Assembly: GCA_017992885.1 (NCBI GenBank)
Contig: JAGONT010000005.1
Location: forward strand, 43,034 to 107,033
DNA length: 64,000 nt
Reading direction: 5' to 3'
Source: Alphaproteobacteria bacterium
GTDB lineage: Bacteria > Pseudomonadota > Alphaproteobacteria > UBA9655
This document shows positions 24,454-33,326 of the stretch, in pieces. The notes beneath the pieces were generated by a model. It saw nothing but the letters and a program-made list of their open reading frames with translations. It was not told the DNA's origin and did no database searches. Within the stretch, counting starts at the first letter, position 1, and each line of letters starts with the position of its first letter. The position numbers and the translations under genes were made by a program.

Positions 24454-27400
24454 ATGGTGAAAACATTTATTCAAACCATTGATTGGCATCACGCTCTTCG
24501 CTTGCTGAGGAAGAGTTTGGCGTCTCTGCTCATCTTTTCTCTGCTTGCCAGCGATATCGTCAAGGCGATGGAGGATGAGGGATCGAAGTACATAGCTCCT
24601 CTGCTTAAAGCGGGCGATCAAGACAGCGATGAAGAAGAGACTTCCCGCCCTAATCTGGAATTAAACGGCGATCTGAACATTCAATTCCCTCCTTCTGAAC
24701 ATAACAATCCTCAAAGGCGACGGGCCTCATCTCTTTCCACTCTTGCTGTGGTCATAAAGGAAGAGCAAAGCCCTCATACACCTTCTGTGGCAGATCTTAG
24801 TCCCCGGGCCTATAGTGCTGATTCACTCCCGCGTCCTCCTCTCTTGGATGACAAGAGAAATCCCCAGATATCATTGCCTCAGCCTAGGATCAGCCCAGTG
24901 CCAGAGCGCAGGGAAGAAATTATTATTCAACCCATTCAACCGCTTCCTCGTATTCCTTCACTGTCAAATCAACCAAGCGCTTTGAGCGTTCCCATTTTAG
25001 ATCCTTTAGATCCACGCTCACAGAATGGTCCTCTCTTTACAATGACGGAGCATTTTGTTCAACTCGAATCACCGCTTCACCTCGTCTCTACAATGGTTTC
25101 GTCTCCTCTTCCTGTGGAAGACGATCTACTCCAAAATCCTAAGAAGCCCTCATCTCTTTCTCAACCAGTTGAAACGGACAGCGATTCTGATGAGTTTGAT
25201 GATGGTAACTCTTTAATTATTGTTTTTGATAGCAGCGTTGATAATCAAAACGCCGCAAAGCGGAGAGAGAAACGGGTTGCCGCTCAGCAACAGCTGGGTT
25301 CTAATCCCACTGAAACAACACACCTTCTTGGAAGTTCTTCTCCCACAGGAAGTCAAACTTTCTCTATTAATGGAGGAGATCTTTTTCAAGAGTTCGTTGA
25401 TCTGGGGGATTTAGGTCACGATTCATTAAGCTCAACGCACAGCGTTCCCCAAGATCCTCCTTCTTGGTGGGGCAAATTTCAGCAGTGGCGTCATGGCAGA
25501 ACCTGGCTTCCACAAAAAACGACCTATACTCTTGAAAATCCGGAAACGCCTTGGCTACACGCTTTTCGCCATCAAGATCGTGGTAGCCCAGATGAAGAGG
25601 AGATCATCGGGGATGATCGAAGGCCTTCCTCCCATGTCGAGGGTACGAGCTCTGATGGTAGTGGTGACGATCAACTCGAACGTTCTGATAGCTCCGGGGA
25701 TAATTCTTCAGGGACGTCCCCTGAGAAAAAGCTCCTTACGCTTACCCTAGAAGATCCTCACCACAACTCGCTTCTTCTCTCTGATAGCTCAGAGGAGGAC
25801 AGTGATCCCGATTCCCTTGGTGATGATGGTGGTTCTCCTCAATCCACACACAGTCCTGTTTTTCATGATTTGGCTCAAGCAATACCCTTAAAACCCAGCA
25901 AAAAAATCTTATTCGTCGAGGAAGATGTCAAAAAAATCGACCCTTCTTCGGCTTACAGTCTGCTTGATGACGAAGATATTGAGGCTGGTGGACCTTCAAC
26001 TTGGGCTGCCTTTAAAAGCAAACTCGGCAAATTCTTTGGTGAGCTTCCTCCTAAAGCCAAAGTTCAGCTCAAGCGTTTTTACGATCAATTTATTGATAAA
26101 AAATGGACTGTCGCGGGTGTAGCCGGGGGAGTAATCGGAACAGTTATTGCTGCTTTGTTTGGCCTCGCAATGGGGCCCGTATATACTGATGGGTTGTGGT
26201 ATATCGAAGAAACCTACGAGTGGCCGTGGCTTTATAATATGTTTAATGTTGACGCAAGTTTATGGGTTCTTGCTGGCTACATTTTCTTATCTTTATTGCC
26301 TGATGCTATTCCTCGCAATACACAATCTGTCAAAATGGCTCTTTCTGATTGGGGGGAAAAATGGCAGCATAAAGGCCGCAACTTTCTTTTACTTACAGCC
26401 TGCTTTTTGCCCTCTCTCATTGAACCTTTTTATGTGATTCAAGTGGAAGCCAATAATATTATTGTTACTGGTGATCATGGACTTAATCAATTTACAATAG
26501 CGGCAGCAGTCTTAACTCCTCCTTTATTCTTTGACAGCTATGCCTCTAACATACGATCAGCTTCTAGTGGCTTGGAAAGCCTTAAAGCCGGCTATGCTGA
26601 TTTTAAATCTTTCATGAGCAAGTGCTTCTTCCATCAAGCACGTCAGAGCTTGCCTTCCTCAGAAGTCAATCGCCAAACTCTTGGAAAATCCTTGGATAAT
26701 GTCAGCAAATATTTCGAGCAAGCGCCTGATGAGCACATTACAGAGATTTACGCTAACCTCCTCCAAATTCAACAAAGCGATGCTCCAGAGGAAGCTCATA
26801 AAGCTTTGCTTGTCATCAGTTATCTTGCATCCCTAGGAGAAGAGGTGATTGAGGGTCAAAAGGCCAAAAAATCTTATTATTCGCTCTTTGCTGATACTCT
26901 CAATTGGGGATCCTTAACCGCTGGATCTGTCGCGCGTGCCGTTGTTTTATATTTCATTTTCTCAACTATTTTGGGATATTTTATGCCCGATGGTTGGGCT
27001 GAGGCGTTAGGTGTGATTGGCACAGCTTTGGCCTATGCTCCTCGGACTTTGTTAGAATACAACGGGATGGATGGATTTTTTAACCACTTCCTTCGTGAGG
27101 AAACGCCCACGGGTCATTCCAGCTATGGAAAAGTAAGGGCAGTAGCTAAATTAGGAACCTTATGCCAAGGCCTCTTTTTTAGCCTTCCCTTAGCTGTTTT
27201 AACCTTGCAAGTTAATCAGACGCTTCTTAGCGGAAGCCCCTGGTTTCTTCTCACGGCTGCCCCTTTTGTTTTCACTGAAGTTGCAGCGCAAACAACCAGC
27301 TTTCACACCACCTATCGGGAAACCACCTCTGCTTTCATCACCCTCCATAACAAGGGCACGCGCAAATGCCAAGGCAAACGCCCCAGCATCAGTTATATGC

Positions 27401-27525
27401 GAGATCTGCTCATCAAACTGGCCTTGCAAGCTCAAAATGACATTAAGGAATGGTCGTCGGATTTAATTGATACAATAAGAATGAGTGTAAACCTGCCACA
27501 GAATCTTGAGCGTGATCCTATTTAG
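24454..27525 (+). CDS. Large secreted/membrane protein, duplicated family (paralogue 2), unknown function
   Basis: 1023 residues with the same plan as paralogue 1: signal-like segment (FSLLASDIVKAM then EDE), acidic disordered region, multi-TM C-terminal half. The ATG at 24454 is followed directly by the GTG that aligns with the start of copy 1. The C-terminal ~500 residues are highly similar between copies (for example GWAEALGVIGTALAYAPRTL, EETPTGHSSYGKVRAVAK). The region at residues ~45-200 is extra here and Pro-rich (QPIQPLPRIPSLSNQ). Divergence confined to the disordered segment suggests rapid change or relaxed constraint there. Unknown function. Confidence 0.7.
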   Translation: MVKTFIQTIDWHHALRLLRKSLASLLIFSLLASDIVKAMEDEGSKYIAPLLKAGDQDSDEEETSRPNLELNGDLNIQFPPSEHNNPQRRRASSLSTLAVVIKEEQSPHTPSVADLSPRAYSADSLPRPPLLDDKRNPQISLPQPRISPVPERREEIIIQPIQPLPRIPSLSNQPSALSVPILDPLDPRSQNGPLFTMTEHFVQLESPLHLVSTMVSSPLPVEDDLLQNPKKPSSLSQPVETDSDSDEFDDGNSLIIVFDSSVDNQNAAKRREKRVAAQQQLGSNPTETTHLLGSSSPTGSQTFSINGGDLFQEFVDLGDLGHDSLSSTHSVPQDPPSWWGKFQQWRHGRTWLPQKTTYTLENPETPWLHAFRHQDRGSPDEEEIIGDDRRPSSHVEGTSSDGSGDDQLERSDSSGDNSSGTSPEKKLLTLTLEDPHHNSLLLSDSSEEDSDPDSLGDDGGSPQSTHSPVFHDLAQAIPLKPSKKILFVEEDVKKIDPSSAYSLLDDEDIEAGGPSTWAAFKSKLGKFFGELPPKAKVQLKRFYDQFIDKKWTVAGVAGGVIGTVIAALFGLAMGPVYTDGLWYIEETYEWPWLYNMFNVDASLWVLAGYIFLSLLPDAIPRNTQSVKMALSDWGEKWQHKGRNFLLLTACFLPSLIEPFYVIQVEANNIIVTGDHGLNQFTIAAAVLTPPLFFDSYASNIRSASSGLESLKAGYADFKSFMSKCFFHQARQSLPSSEVNRQTLGKSLDNVSKYFEQAPDEHITEIYANLLQIQQSDAPEEAHKALLVISYLASLGEEVIEGQKAKKSYYSLFADTLNWGSLTAGSVARAVVLYFIFSTILGYFMPDGWAEALGVIGTALAYAPRTLLEYNGMDGFFNHFLREETPTGHSSYGKVRAVAKLGTLCQGLFFSLPLAVLTLQVNQTLLSGSPWFLLTAAPFVFTEVAAQTTSFHTTYRETTSAFITLHNKGTRKCQGKRPSISYMRDLLIKLALQAQNDIKEWSSDLIDTIRMSVNLPQNLERDPI

Positions 27526-27533
27526 GAAAGAAA

Positions 27534-27553
27534 AAGTCCCTCATCGAGGGACT
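27534..27553 (-). terminator. Hairpin between the 1023-aa gene and the small opposing gene
   Basis: AGTCCCTC-ATCG-AGGGACT is a perfect stem. On the minus strand it is followed by TTTTTC, forming a strong terminator for the small secreted-protein gene. The plus-strand T run seen in unit 1 is not preserved here, so it may terminate the large gene less well. Confidence 0.75.
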
Positions 27554-27594
27554 GTTGAGCTTGTAAGCAATAAGAAAATATCTTATTTTTTGGA

Positions 27595-27858
27595 TCAAGT
27601 ACAGGGTGCTATGTAGCTACATGATTCACTACTATCTGGATGTTTGCCAACAACTGAATCTTTGTTCACACCAAATGCTCCCATGTGGGTGTTAACCGTA
27701 TGGGTCGCTGCAAAATCACTTTCGGTTGGCTTTGTCACAGCGTTGTGGGTAGCTGTAAAGTCTTTGTGCTGCGTTGCTGCTGGTGATAATGCTGCCTGCA
27801 CACTTGAGACACTTCCCAACACAAGCATCAATGATAAAGCTGTTAATGTTATTTTCAT
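27595..27858 (-). CDS. Small secreted protein, unknown function
   Basis: 87 residues. The ATG at 27858 has a strong AGGAGAAAGACC ribosome binding site; the frame extends upstream but without a better start. A classic signal peptide (LTALSLMLVLGSVSSVQAA, cleavage after A-A) leaves about 65 residues rich in Thr/His (THNAVTKPTESDFAATHTVN) with two cysteines near the end (SCSYIAPCT) that could form a disulphide. It faces the large duplicated gene across a shared hairpin. A broken twin is at 23880-24110. No known family. Confidence 0.75.
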   Translation of the reverse strand: MKITLTALSLMLVLGSVSSVQAALSPAATQHKDFTATHNAVTKPTESDFAATHTVNTHMGAFGVNKDSVVGKHPDSSESCSYIAPCT

Positions 27859-28276
27859 GGTCTTTCTCCTTTTCTTTGTAAAGTTTTCATTATTTAGAGT
27901 ATAAATCACAGAGTATTAATAAATTATTTATAATATAAATTTTTTTGAAGTCGACAATTTTGACCTTTGTTTCATCCCTTCAAAAAGGTGTAAAGAGGGT
28001 CTGGGGGGAGGGGGATGAAAACTGAGAGCGAACTCCGTGAGAGAATGGTTTTAGGGAGCGCTTTAAGGAGAGCCTGAGAGATGAAGCTTCAATCTTGAGG
28101 GTTTTGACACTCTCAAGGAAGCTCGCGTCATCATCGGGGACAGAAAAAAATTGTTGCCTCGTTCTTTGAGAGGAGTATTGAACTCGCCTTAAGTTGGAGG
28201 TCCTCTAAAAAGCTGGGGGTTTGTGAGAAAAAATAAAGAAAAAGGAGGTATGTCCATCACCCCCTTTCGTTGTCCT
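27859..28276. other. Intergenic region, nothing recognised
   Basis: About 420 bp without a credible gene. The first 90 bp are very AT-rich and probably carry the promoter of the small secreted-protein gene. The rest is GC-richer with a G-run (GGGGGGAGGGGG near 28010) but no RNA or mobile-element signature that I can name. Confidence 0.4.
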
Positions 28277-29587
28277 TTACAGCTTTATTTCTGCTGATGT
28301 TAAGATCGGCGAAAAGCTCTTCTTTTGTGGGGAGAAAACGGGTGACGTCTTACTATCGACCTTTCTTCCGTTGACAACACAGATAACCCCCAAAGCGCCG
28401 CTAAACATAAGATAATAGGCGGGGACAAGGGGAGACCCTAACCAATTTGAAAGACTGGCGAGGATAAGAGGAGTTGTCCCTCCCAAAAGAGCTCCTCCTA
28501 AGGCATAACCAAATCCTATACCGCTATACCGCTCGTGTGTGGGGAAAAATGAGGAAAGGAGAGCCATACTGGGAGCACCAAAACCAGCTGTAATAATACC
28601 TAAAATCGCTTGAACAATAAGTATATTGGTTAAAGATAAATTATTTTCCAGAAGAGAAAAGAGAGGATACGCGACGATAATAGAGAGGACAGATGAGAAT
28701 ATCATTAGTTTTTCTTTGCCTATTTTATCGGCCAGAATCCCCATGGTGGGCAAAAGAAAAATTAAAAATATGTTGAGAACTACGTTGATGAGCATAATTT
28801 GAAACGTGGGAATTTGGAGTTGTGAGCTTAACATATACCCCATGTACACTGAAGCAAGGTAAAAAGGGATCAGCGAAGTCGCCCCAATCCCTATTGTGCA
28901 GCAAAGATTTATTAGTCGTCTTTCAAAGACGACTAATAAAGGAACTTTTGCAATTTTTTCTTTTTTGTGGCGAACAAAGTCAGGACTTTCACTGACTTGA
29001 GTTCGCAGGTAATAGCCTATTAATCCGATGAGCGCACCAATAAGAAAAGGGATGCGCCATCCCCAGGAAGGCATAAAAGGGTTAGTGCAGAGAAAACCAA
29101 AGAAAGTTCCTAAAACACCCCCAAAGAATCCTGCAGCACATAAAATACTTCCTGCAAAAGCTTCTTTTCCTCTTTTTGAGTATTCTATCACAAAGATAGA
29201 CGCTCCACTATATTCTCCTCCGACGCAAAGGCCTTGTAATAAGCGACAGATCACTAAAATAATGGAGGCTGCAATGCCAATGTCTGCATAAGTAGGAAGC
29301 AATCCAATGATAAGCGTTGGAATTGTCACGAGAAAAATTGCAAAAACGAGAGCTTGTCGCCTGCCAAATTTATCTCCTAAGTGCCCAAACACGATGCCCC
29401 CTAACGGACGCATGAGGAAACCTGCGGCAAAAGTTCCTAAACTTGATATGATGGAGATAGCTTCATTGTCAGTGGGAAAAAATAAGGGAGCAAGCATCGT
29501 GGCAAAAAAGCCGTACAACATAACATCGTAATACTCTAAAGCATTTCCGATCATGGCAGCTATAATCGCTTTATAATTTTTTTTCAT
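28277..29587 (-). CDS. MHS-type MFS transporter (ProP/ShiA-like)
   Basis: 436 residues, 12 TM. It begins with the diagnostic metabolite:H+ symporter sequence GNALEYYDVMLYGFFATMLA, followed by FLMRPLGGIVFGHLGDKFGR (motif A) and LQGLCVGGEYSGASIFVIEY. These features define the osmolyte/organic-acid symporters of the MHS group. A LysR regulator gene lies 158 bp upstream on the same strand and may control it. Likely an importer in the inner membrane for betaine, proline or a carboxylate; the substrate is not predictable. The coding sequence contains a long perfect palindrome at 28908-28940. Confidence 0.85.
   Translation of the reverse strand: MKKNYKAIIAAMIGNALEYYDVMLYGFFATMLAPLFFPTDNEAISIISSLGTFAAGFLMRPLGGIVFGHLGDKFGRRQALVFAIFLVTIPTLIIGLLPTYADIGIAASIILVICRLLQGLCVGGEYSGASIFVIEYSKRGKEAFAGSILCAAGFFGGVLGTFFGFLCTNPFMPSWGWRIPFLIGALIGLIGYYLRTQVSESPDFVRHKKEKIAKVPLLVVFERRLINLCCTIGIGATSLIPFYLASVYMGYMLSSQLQIPTFQIMLINVVLNIFLIFLLPTMGILADKIGKEKLMIFSSVLSIIVAYPLFSLLENNLSLTNILIVQAILGIITAGFGAPSMALLSSFFPTHERYSGIGFGYALGGALLGGTTPLILASLSNWLGSPLVPAYYLMFSGALGVICVVNGRKVDSKTSPVFSPQKKSFSPILTSAEIKL
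28908..28940. repeat. 33-bp perfect palindrome inside the MHS transporter gene
   Basis: Arms TTTATTAGTCGTCTTT and AAAGACGACTAATAAA (16 bases each) are exact reverse complements around a single C. In the protein this is LLVVFERRLIN. A palindrome this long is unexpected in coding DNA. Confidence 0.9.
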
Positions 29588-29745
29588 AAGTATTTATTGC
29601 TTTCCTTCTTGAAAAGATAAAACTCGTTCAAATAGATCAACCTTCCTGCGTCAGGGTACCCCTACACTAAAAAGGCAAAATCATCACGTAGTATCACTTA
29701 AAAAATTAATTTGACAACACTAATTACAATAAGGAAGATAAATTT

Positions 29746-30651
29746 TTATGTTTCAAGAGACTTTAATCTCTCTTTTAAGTAATCTCCAAGAACTTTTACT
29801 CTCTTGGAATCCCTTAAATGTTCAGGATAAACATAATAAATGGGAATGTTTGGCTTCTCTTGTGCTGGAAGAACTTCAATAAGTTTGCTTTTTTCCAAAT
29901 CTGGGTATTCCGCAGCAAGGGCTATGATCCCATGACCATCTTCGGCTGCTTGGCGCATACCTGCCGAACTATTAATACACAAAAAAGGCTCTCGTAACAT
30001 TCCTTTTGGCATTCCCATTTTTAAAGGCCAGTTAATATCATTATAAGGATTTTTTGCATCGTGCCCAAACACAATAAGTCTATGCCCCTTAAGATCTTGA
30101 GACGTTTGCGGGGTTCCAAATTCTTCAAGATATTCCTTGCTTGCATAGAGTTTGAGATGAAAGACACAGATTTGCTCCTGAATTAATTCAGGTTGATTTT
30201 CCATAAATGGCCTTATTGAAACATCAGCTTGGCGGGTTTTAAGATCTAATTCTTCATCATTGCCTATTATACTTAATTGAATTTTAGGATATTTTCTTAA
30301 AAAATCACGTAAGTGAGGCATGATCCACACCGTCGCAATCGCCATTGTTGTCGCCACTTTCAATGTACCTTGTGGCTCTTCTTCTTCTTCAAGCATCAAC
30401 ATTTCTGCACGCAAAAATTCTTCAAATGCTCTTTCGGTTGCGCTTAATAAATTTTCGCCTCGCTTGGTTAAGACTAAACCTCTGGGGACTCTTTCAAAAA
30501 GCTTAACCTTAAGTTGGTGTTCTAGTAATTGAATGCTTCTGCTTAGAGCTGATTGGCTTATATTCAGAGTCTCTGCCGCGGCTGTAAAACTACCTGCTTT
30601 TGCTACGTAATAAAATAATTTAAACTTATCCCAATCTATATTATTTTTCAC
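29746..30651 (-). CDS. LysR-family transcriptional regulator
   Basis: 301 residues. The N-terminal helix-turn-helix (FYYVAKAGSFTAAAETLNIS, QSALSRSIQLLEHQLKVKLF) is canonical, followed by the periplasmic-binding-protein-like effector domain (GTLKVATTMAIATVWIMPHL). It is closest in style to the GcvA/'D-amino acid' subgroup. It precedes the MHS transporter on the same strand; LysR regulators often control a neighbouring transporter, but no operator was identified. Confidence 0.9.
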   Translation of the reverse strand: MKNNIDWDKFKLFYYVAKAGSFTAAAETLNISQSALSRSIQLLEHQLKVKLFERVPRGLVLTKRGENLLSATERAFEEFLRAEMLMLEEEEEPQGTLKVATTMAIATVWIMPHLRDFLRKYPKIQLSIIGNDEELDLKTRQADVSIRPFMENQPELIQEQICVFHLKLYASKEYLEEFGTPQTSQDLKGHRLIVFGHDAKNPYNDINWPLKMGMPKGMLREPFLCINSSAGMRQAAEDGHGIIALAAEYPDLEKSKLIEVLPAQEKPNIPIYYVYPEHLRDSKRVKVLGDYLKERLKSLET

Positions 30652-31404
30652 TTATTTTTCTCTCGTTTATTTTTTGCTATTTATATCTTTATTATCAAGA
30701 AAATTATGAAATTTCAAGAAATGCGTTAGGAATATTAACAAACCCTTATATTTTTAGCTTGGAAAAAATAAAAAAAGAAAAATCCTATGAATCTCAATAC
30801 CTTTCTTTATCAATTTAAAGCCAATTGTTTTGGAGTTTAGCAAGCCACTCCAGCACCTGGAGGTTCCATTTTCAAACTTACAACTGTAATGATTCCCAAA
30901 GACGAGCCATTGTTTGAAGAATCTTGATCAGAAAAAATAGAAAATAGCCCTTAACTAAATTTTACATTTTTTTAATATTTTCAATCATATTCCGTTATTC
31001 ATAAATGACATGGCCTTCATGCTTAATTTATGCTTTAAAATTTTATGTTGTATCCTAACATAAAAAAGTTGTTTTTTATTTTATTGTTTTATTTATTAAA
31101 TTAATTGTTGTTTTGTTGCTTTTTTATTTCTCACTCACTATGTGAGAAAATTGCAGAGGATCTTTCTCAAAGATGCTTTGTCTCTCCCTGAACTTGTGAA
31201 GGAGGATGAAGAGTAGCTTTTCCTCCTTCAGCTTTTAGGGTGTCTTATGACCTATGGGTACTCTCCACGGTCATAATTAATTTTAGTGAAAATTACTAAT
31301 CCCTTTGGGTATTAGTGAGCCAGGAATTTGTTTGGGTTTTGAGGAGATTATTTCGTGAAAAGCACTGAAGCTTATTTTCAGTCCTACTTTTAGAGAGTTA
31401 CAAC
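30652..31404. other. AT-rich intergenic region with a possible transposase-leader relic
   Basis: At about 30755-30840 the sequence (A-rich leader, then ATGAATCTCAATACCTTTCT) resembles the start of the IS4-type transposase at 58670-58740 (ATGGATCTCAATGCCCTTCT), then hits a stop after 17 codons; this may be a fragment of a related insertion sequence. A 9-bp inverted repeat (GAAGGAGGA ... TCCTCCTTC) lies at about 31198-31230. Otherwise nothing recognised. Confidence 0.35.
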
Positions 31405-31857
31405 ATGCTGTTATCTTTTAATGAATCACCTCTTAACTATAAGACTGCTAGATCACCACTTGGCGCAGTAATAAAAAATAAGACTGTAGAAAATTGCCTA
31501 CATGACGCAGAACGTATTACCTCAAAGAAAATTCTTTCTCGTGAACTTTTTCAAGCTGAATCTCAAAACGATAATACTCAAGTAAAGTACTATCTCTCTC
31601 TTATAAAAGATCCTTTATGGAATCATGTTTGCACCGAAGTGATAAGCATGATGGGACCTCGTTGTAATCTAAAGATATGGGAGAGCCGGTTAGGAATGAT
31701 ATCCCTTGATAACAAAACTATTGAAATTTATTGCCAAACAGAAGAATTGACACGGCTTCTTCAACAATATGATTTTGTGGTTTTAGGGGGCCTTCAAAGA
31801 TACTTTCCGAGTATAAAAGAATTAATAATAAGGACTGGTTCTGAAATTACAGTATAA
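31405..31857 (+). CDS. Small protein with a DnaA N-terminal-domain-like fold
   Basis: 150 residues. Residues ~68-148 follow the pattern of the DnaA N-terminal domain (DPLWNHVCTEVISMMGPRCN, LKIWESRLGMISLDNKTIEI, YCQTEELTRLLQQYDFVVL): an initial DPLW helix, a K-I-W strand-turn and a final tyrosine/phenylalanine-rich helix. In DnaA and some plasmid replication proteins this domain binds helicase or regulators. No AAA+ or DNA-binding domain is present, so it could be a replication modulator or a plasmid/phage relic. The first 65 residues are unrecognised. Confidence 0.5.
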   Translation: MLLSFNESPLNYKTARSPLGAVIKNKTVENCLHDAERITSKKILSRELFQAESQNDNTQVKYYLSLIKDPLWNHVCTEVISMMGPRCNLKIWESRLGMISLDNKTIEIYCQTEELTRLLQQYDFVVLGGLQRYFPSIKELIIRTGSEITV

Positions 31858-32378
31858 TTTAATAAATTATAATTTTTATTAAAAATAATAAAAGGCCGCA
31901 CTCTATCATCAACAAAAACTTTTGGGATACGAATCACCTCCGTCGTATAGCGTGGCCGAGCCTATTGATACGGGTTTAAAGAATAACTTTGACACAAGAT
32001 GACCGTAAGGGCTTGTGAAGACCTCAATCGAGAACGCGTTTGGCAACTGGCTAGACACTATCTTGCAAGGCTTTAGTGGTGAACGTTCCCACTGCTTTGA
32101 GCGCTTAATGTCATTGAAGCCGGTATCTTTTGTCTTGAGGGATGAAGCGAAAAGTGCTTTGATAATGTCAGAGTAAGGGGATTAAGCTGGTGCATCTTGA
32201 AATTCTTTGTTTCCAATGGATTGATCTCAAATCATCACCTTCTTTTCCATGCTTTTTAACCCCCTACTAAAAGTGATGGGTAGCTGGCTCATTGCTTAAT
32301 CTTGACTTCATTTGCTCGTGACGGCTTAATAGAAAAATATATTTCTATTTAAAGTGTTATTTTTGAAAAGGATTTTCC
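31858..32378. other. Intergenic region with a short open relic
   Basis: A stretch from about 32012 to 32177 reads, without a start codon, TSIENAFGNWLDTILQGFSG, then ERSHCFERLMSLKPVSFVLR and ends at TAA. It might be the C-terminus of a decayed transposase-like gene, but the family is uncertain. Nothing else seen. Confidence 0.3.
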
Positions 32379-33128
32379 ATGTCATATTTTATTTCAGGGC
32401 TCGTCTTTTTTTCTTTACATTTTATAATTGCAAGCTCTGCTTTTTCTATGGCAGACATAGGTTTTGAAGACAATGTAAAATCTAAATCTAAGTCAAGAAG
32501 CAATTTAATCAAGGAAGCAAAGCAAAATCCCAGAAAATTTGCTTATCTTGACAATAGAGAGTTAAGAGAATCTAACTTAACTAGAAAAAAACTCTATATT
32601 AAATTTCTCAATTCTCTTGGAGATATTAAAACACCCCATGATCCAAGACGAGAATATATTCTTGTTAAAATGGAGAAAATAGAAAAAATATTAAATAGAA
32701 ATAAGTTTGATGATGCTCACAGACTTGTCATGGAAAATATTGATCAACAGACTTTAAACAGAATAAAAAATTCTCTTCTTAGTATTAATCCATTTGCCAT
32801 TGAATATGTAGCTCAAGGTAAAAATGATGCTTTCGCTCAATATATTCAATTTTTGGAAAACCTATATAACATGCAGCTCCAAGTAAGTACAGATCTTGCT
32901 GAGGAGATCATAATGCCCGCAAGAACATTACTTCCGATAGAGACTGGGGGAGAAACTGATGAAGAAATGGCTTTCAAGCTGCAGTTAATGGAGCTTGGAA
33001 ATAACCAAAATAATAATGTTACTCCATCTATTAATCCAGCGGCTTTTGAATCTTCTACTTCTCAAGAGCAAATTTATTTAGATGAAGAATATGCTCGTAG
33101 ATTGCAGTATGCGCTTGATGAAGAATAA
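32379..33128 (+). CDS. Secreted protein with two ubiquitin-interacting-like C-terminal motifs, unknown function
   Basis: 249 residues. A signal peptide (VFFSLHFIIASSAFS then M-A-D) is followed by a basic stretch (KSKSKSRSN) and a helical middle. Two similar acidic amphipathic motifs lie near the end: DEEMAFKLQLMEL (194-206) and DEEYARRLQYALDEE (235-249). They fit the D/E-E-x-x-A-x-x-L-Q-x-x-E style of MIU/UIM-like ubiquitin-binding helices common in eukaryotic proteins and some bacterial effectors. A host-directed role is inference; binding is not shown by the sequence. Confidence 0.6.
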   Translation: MSYFISGLVFFSLHFIIASSAFSMADIGFEDNVKSKSKSRSNLIKEAKQNPRKFAYLDNRELRESNLTRKKLYIKFLNSLGDIKTPHDPRREYILVKMEKIEKILNRNKFDDAHRLVMENIDQQTLNRIKNSLLSINPFAIEYVAQGKNDAFAQYIQFLENLYNMQLQVSTDLAEEIIMPARTLLPIETGGETDEEMAFKLQLMELGNNQNNNVTPSINPAAFESSTSQEQIYLDEEYARRLQYALDEE

Positions 33129-33326
33129 AGGCCCAGAAGATTGAAATGTGAATTGCTGGTCGCTTGCCTCAAGGAGCAAAGCAAAACATCTTGAAGAAAA
33201 TATGAGGTTGCCATTTCTCCTCGGTCTTCAAACAAGAATTGATTAACTGTCAATATCTGCATCTCTTGGCTGATCTGTCTTTGAAGACTGGTATGAACAC
33301 TCTTTCAATGTGCAGATAAAAAGTGT

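Larger units (their letters stand above)
24135..27858. repeat. Tandem duplication, unit 2
   Basis: Second unit of the duplication: leader, 1023-aa gene, hairpin, and an intact opposing small secreted-protein gene. It aligns with 20813-24134, apart from an added ~130-codon stretch in the disordered region. Confidence 0.85.

Noticed and set aside
28277..29587. Several plus-strand frames of 70-90 codons across the MHS transporter
   Set aside because: Shadows of the transporter, rich in Pro/Lys as expected for antisense of hydrophobic helices.
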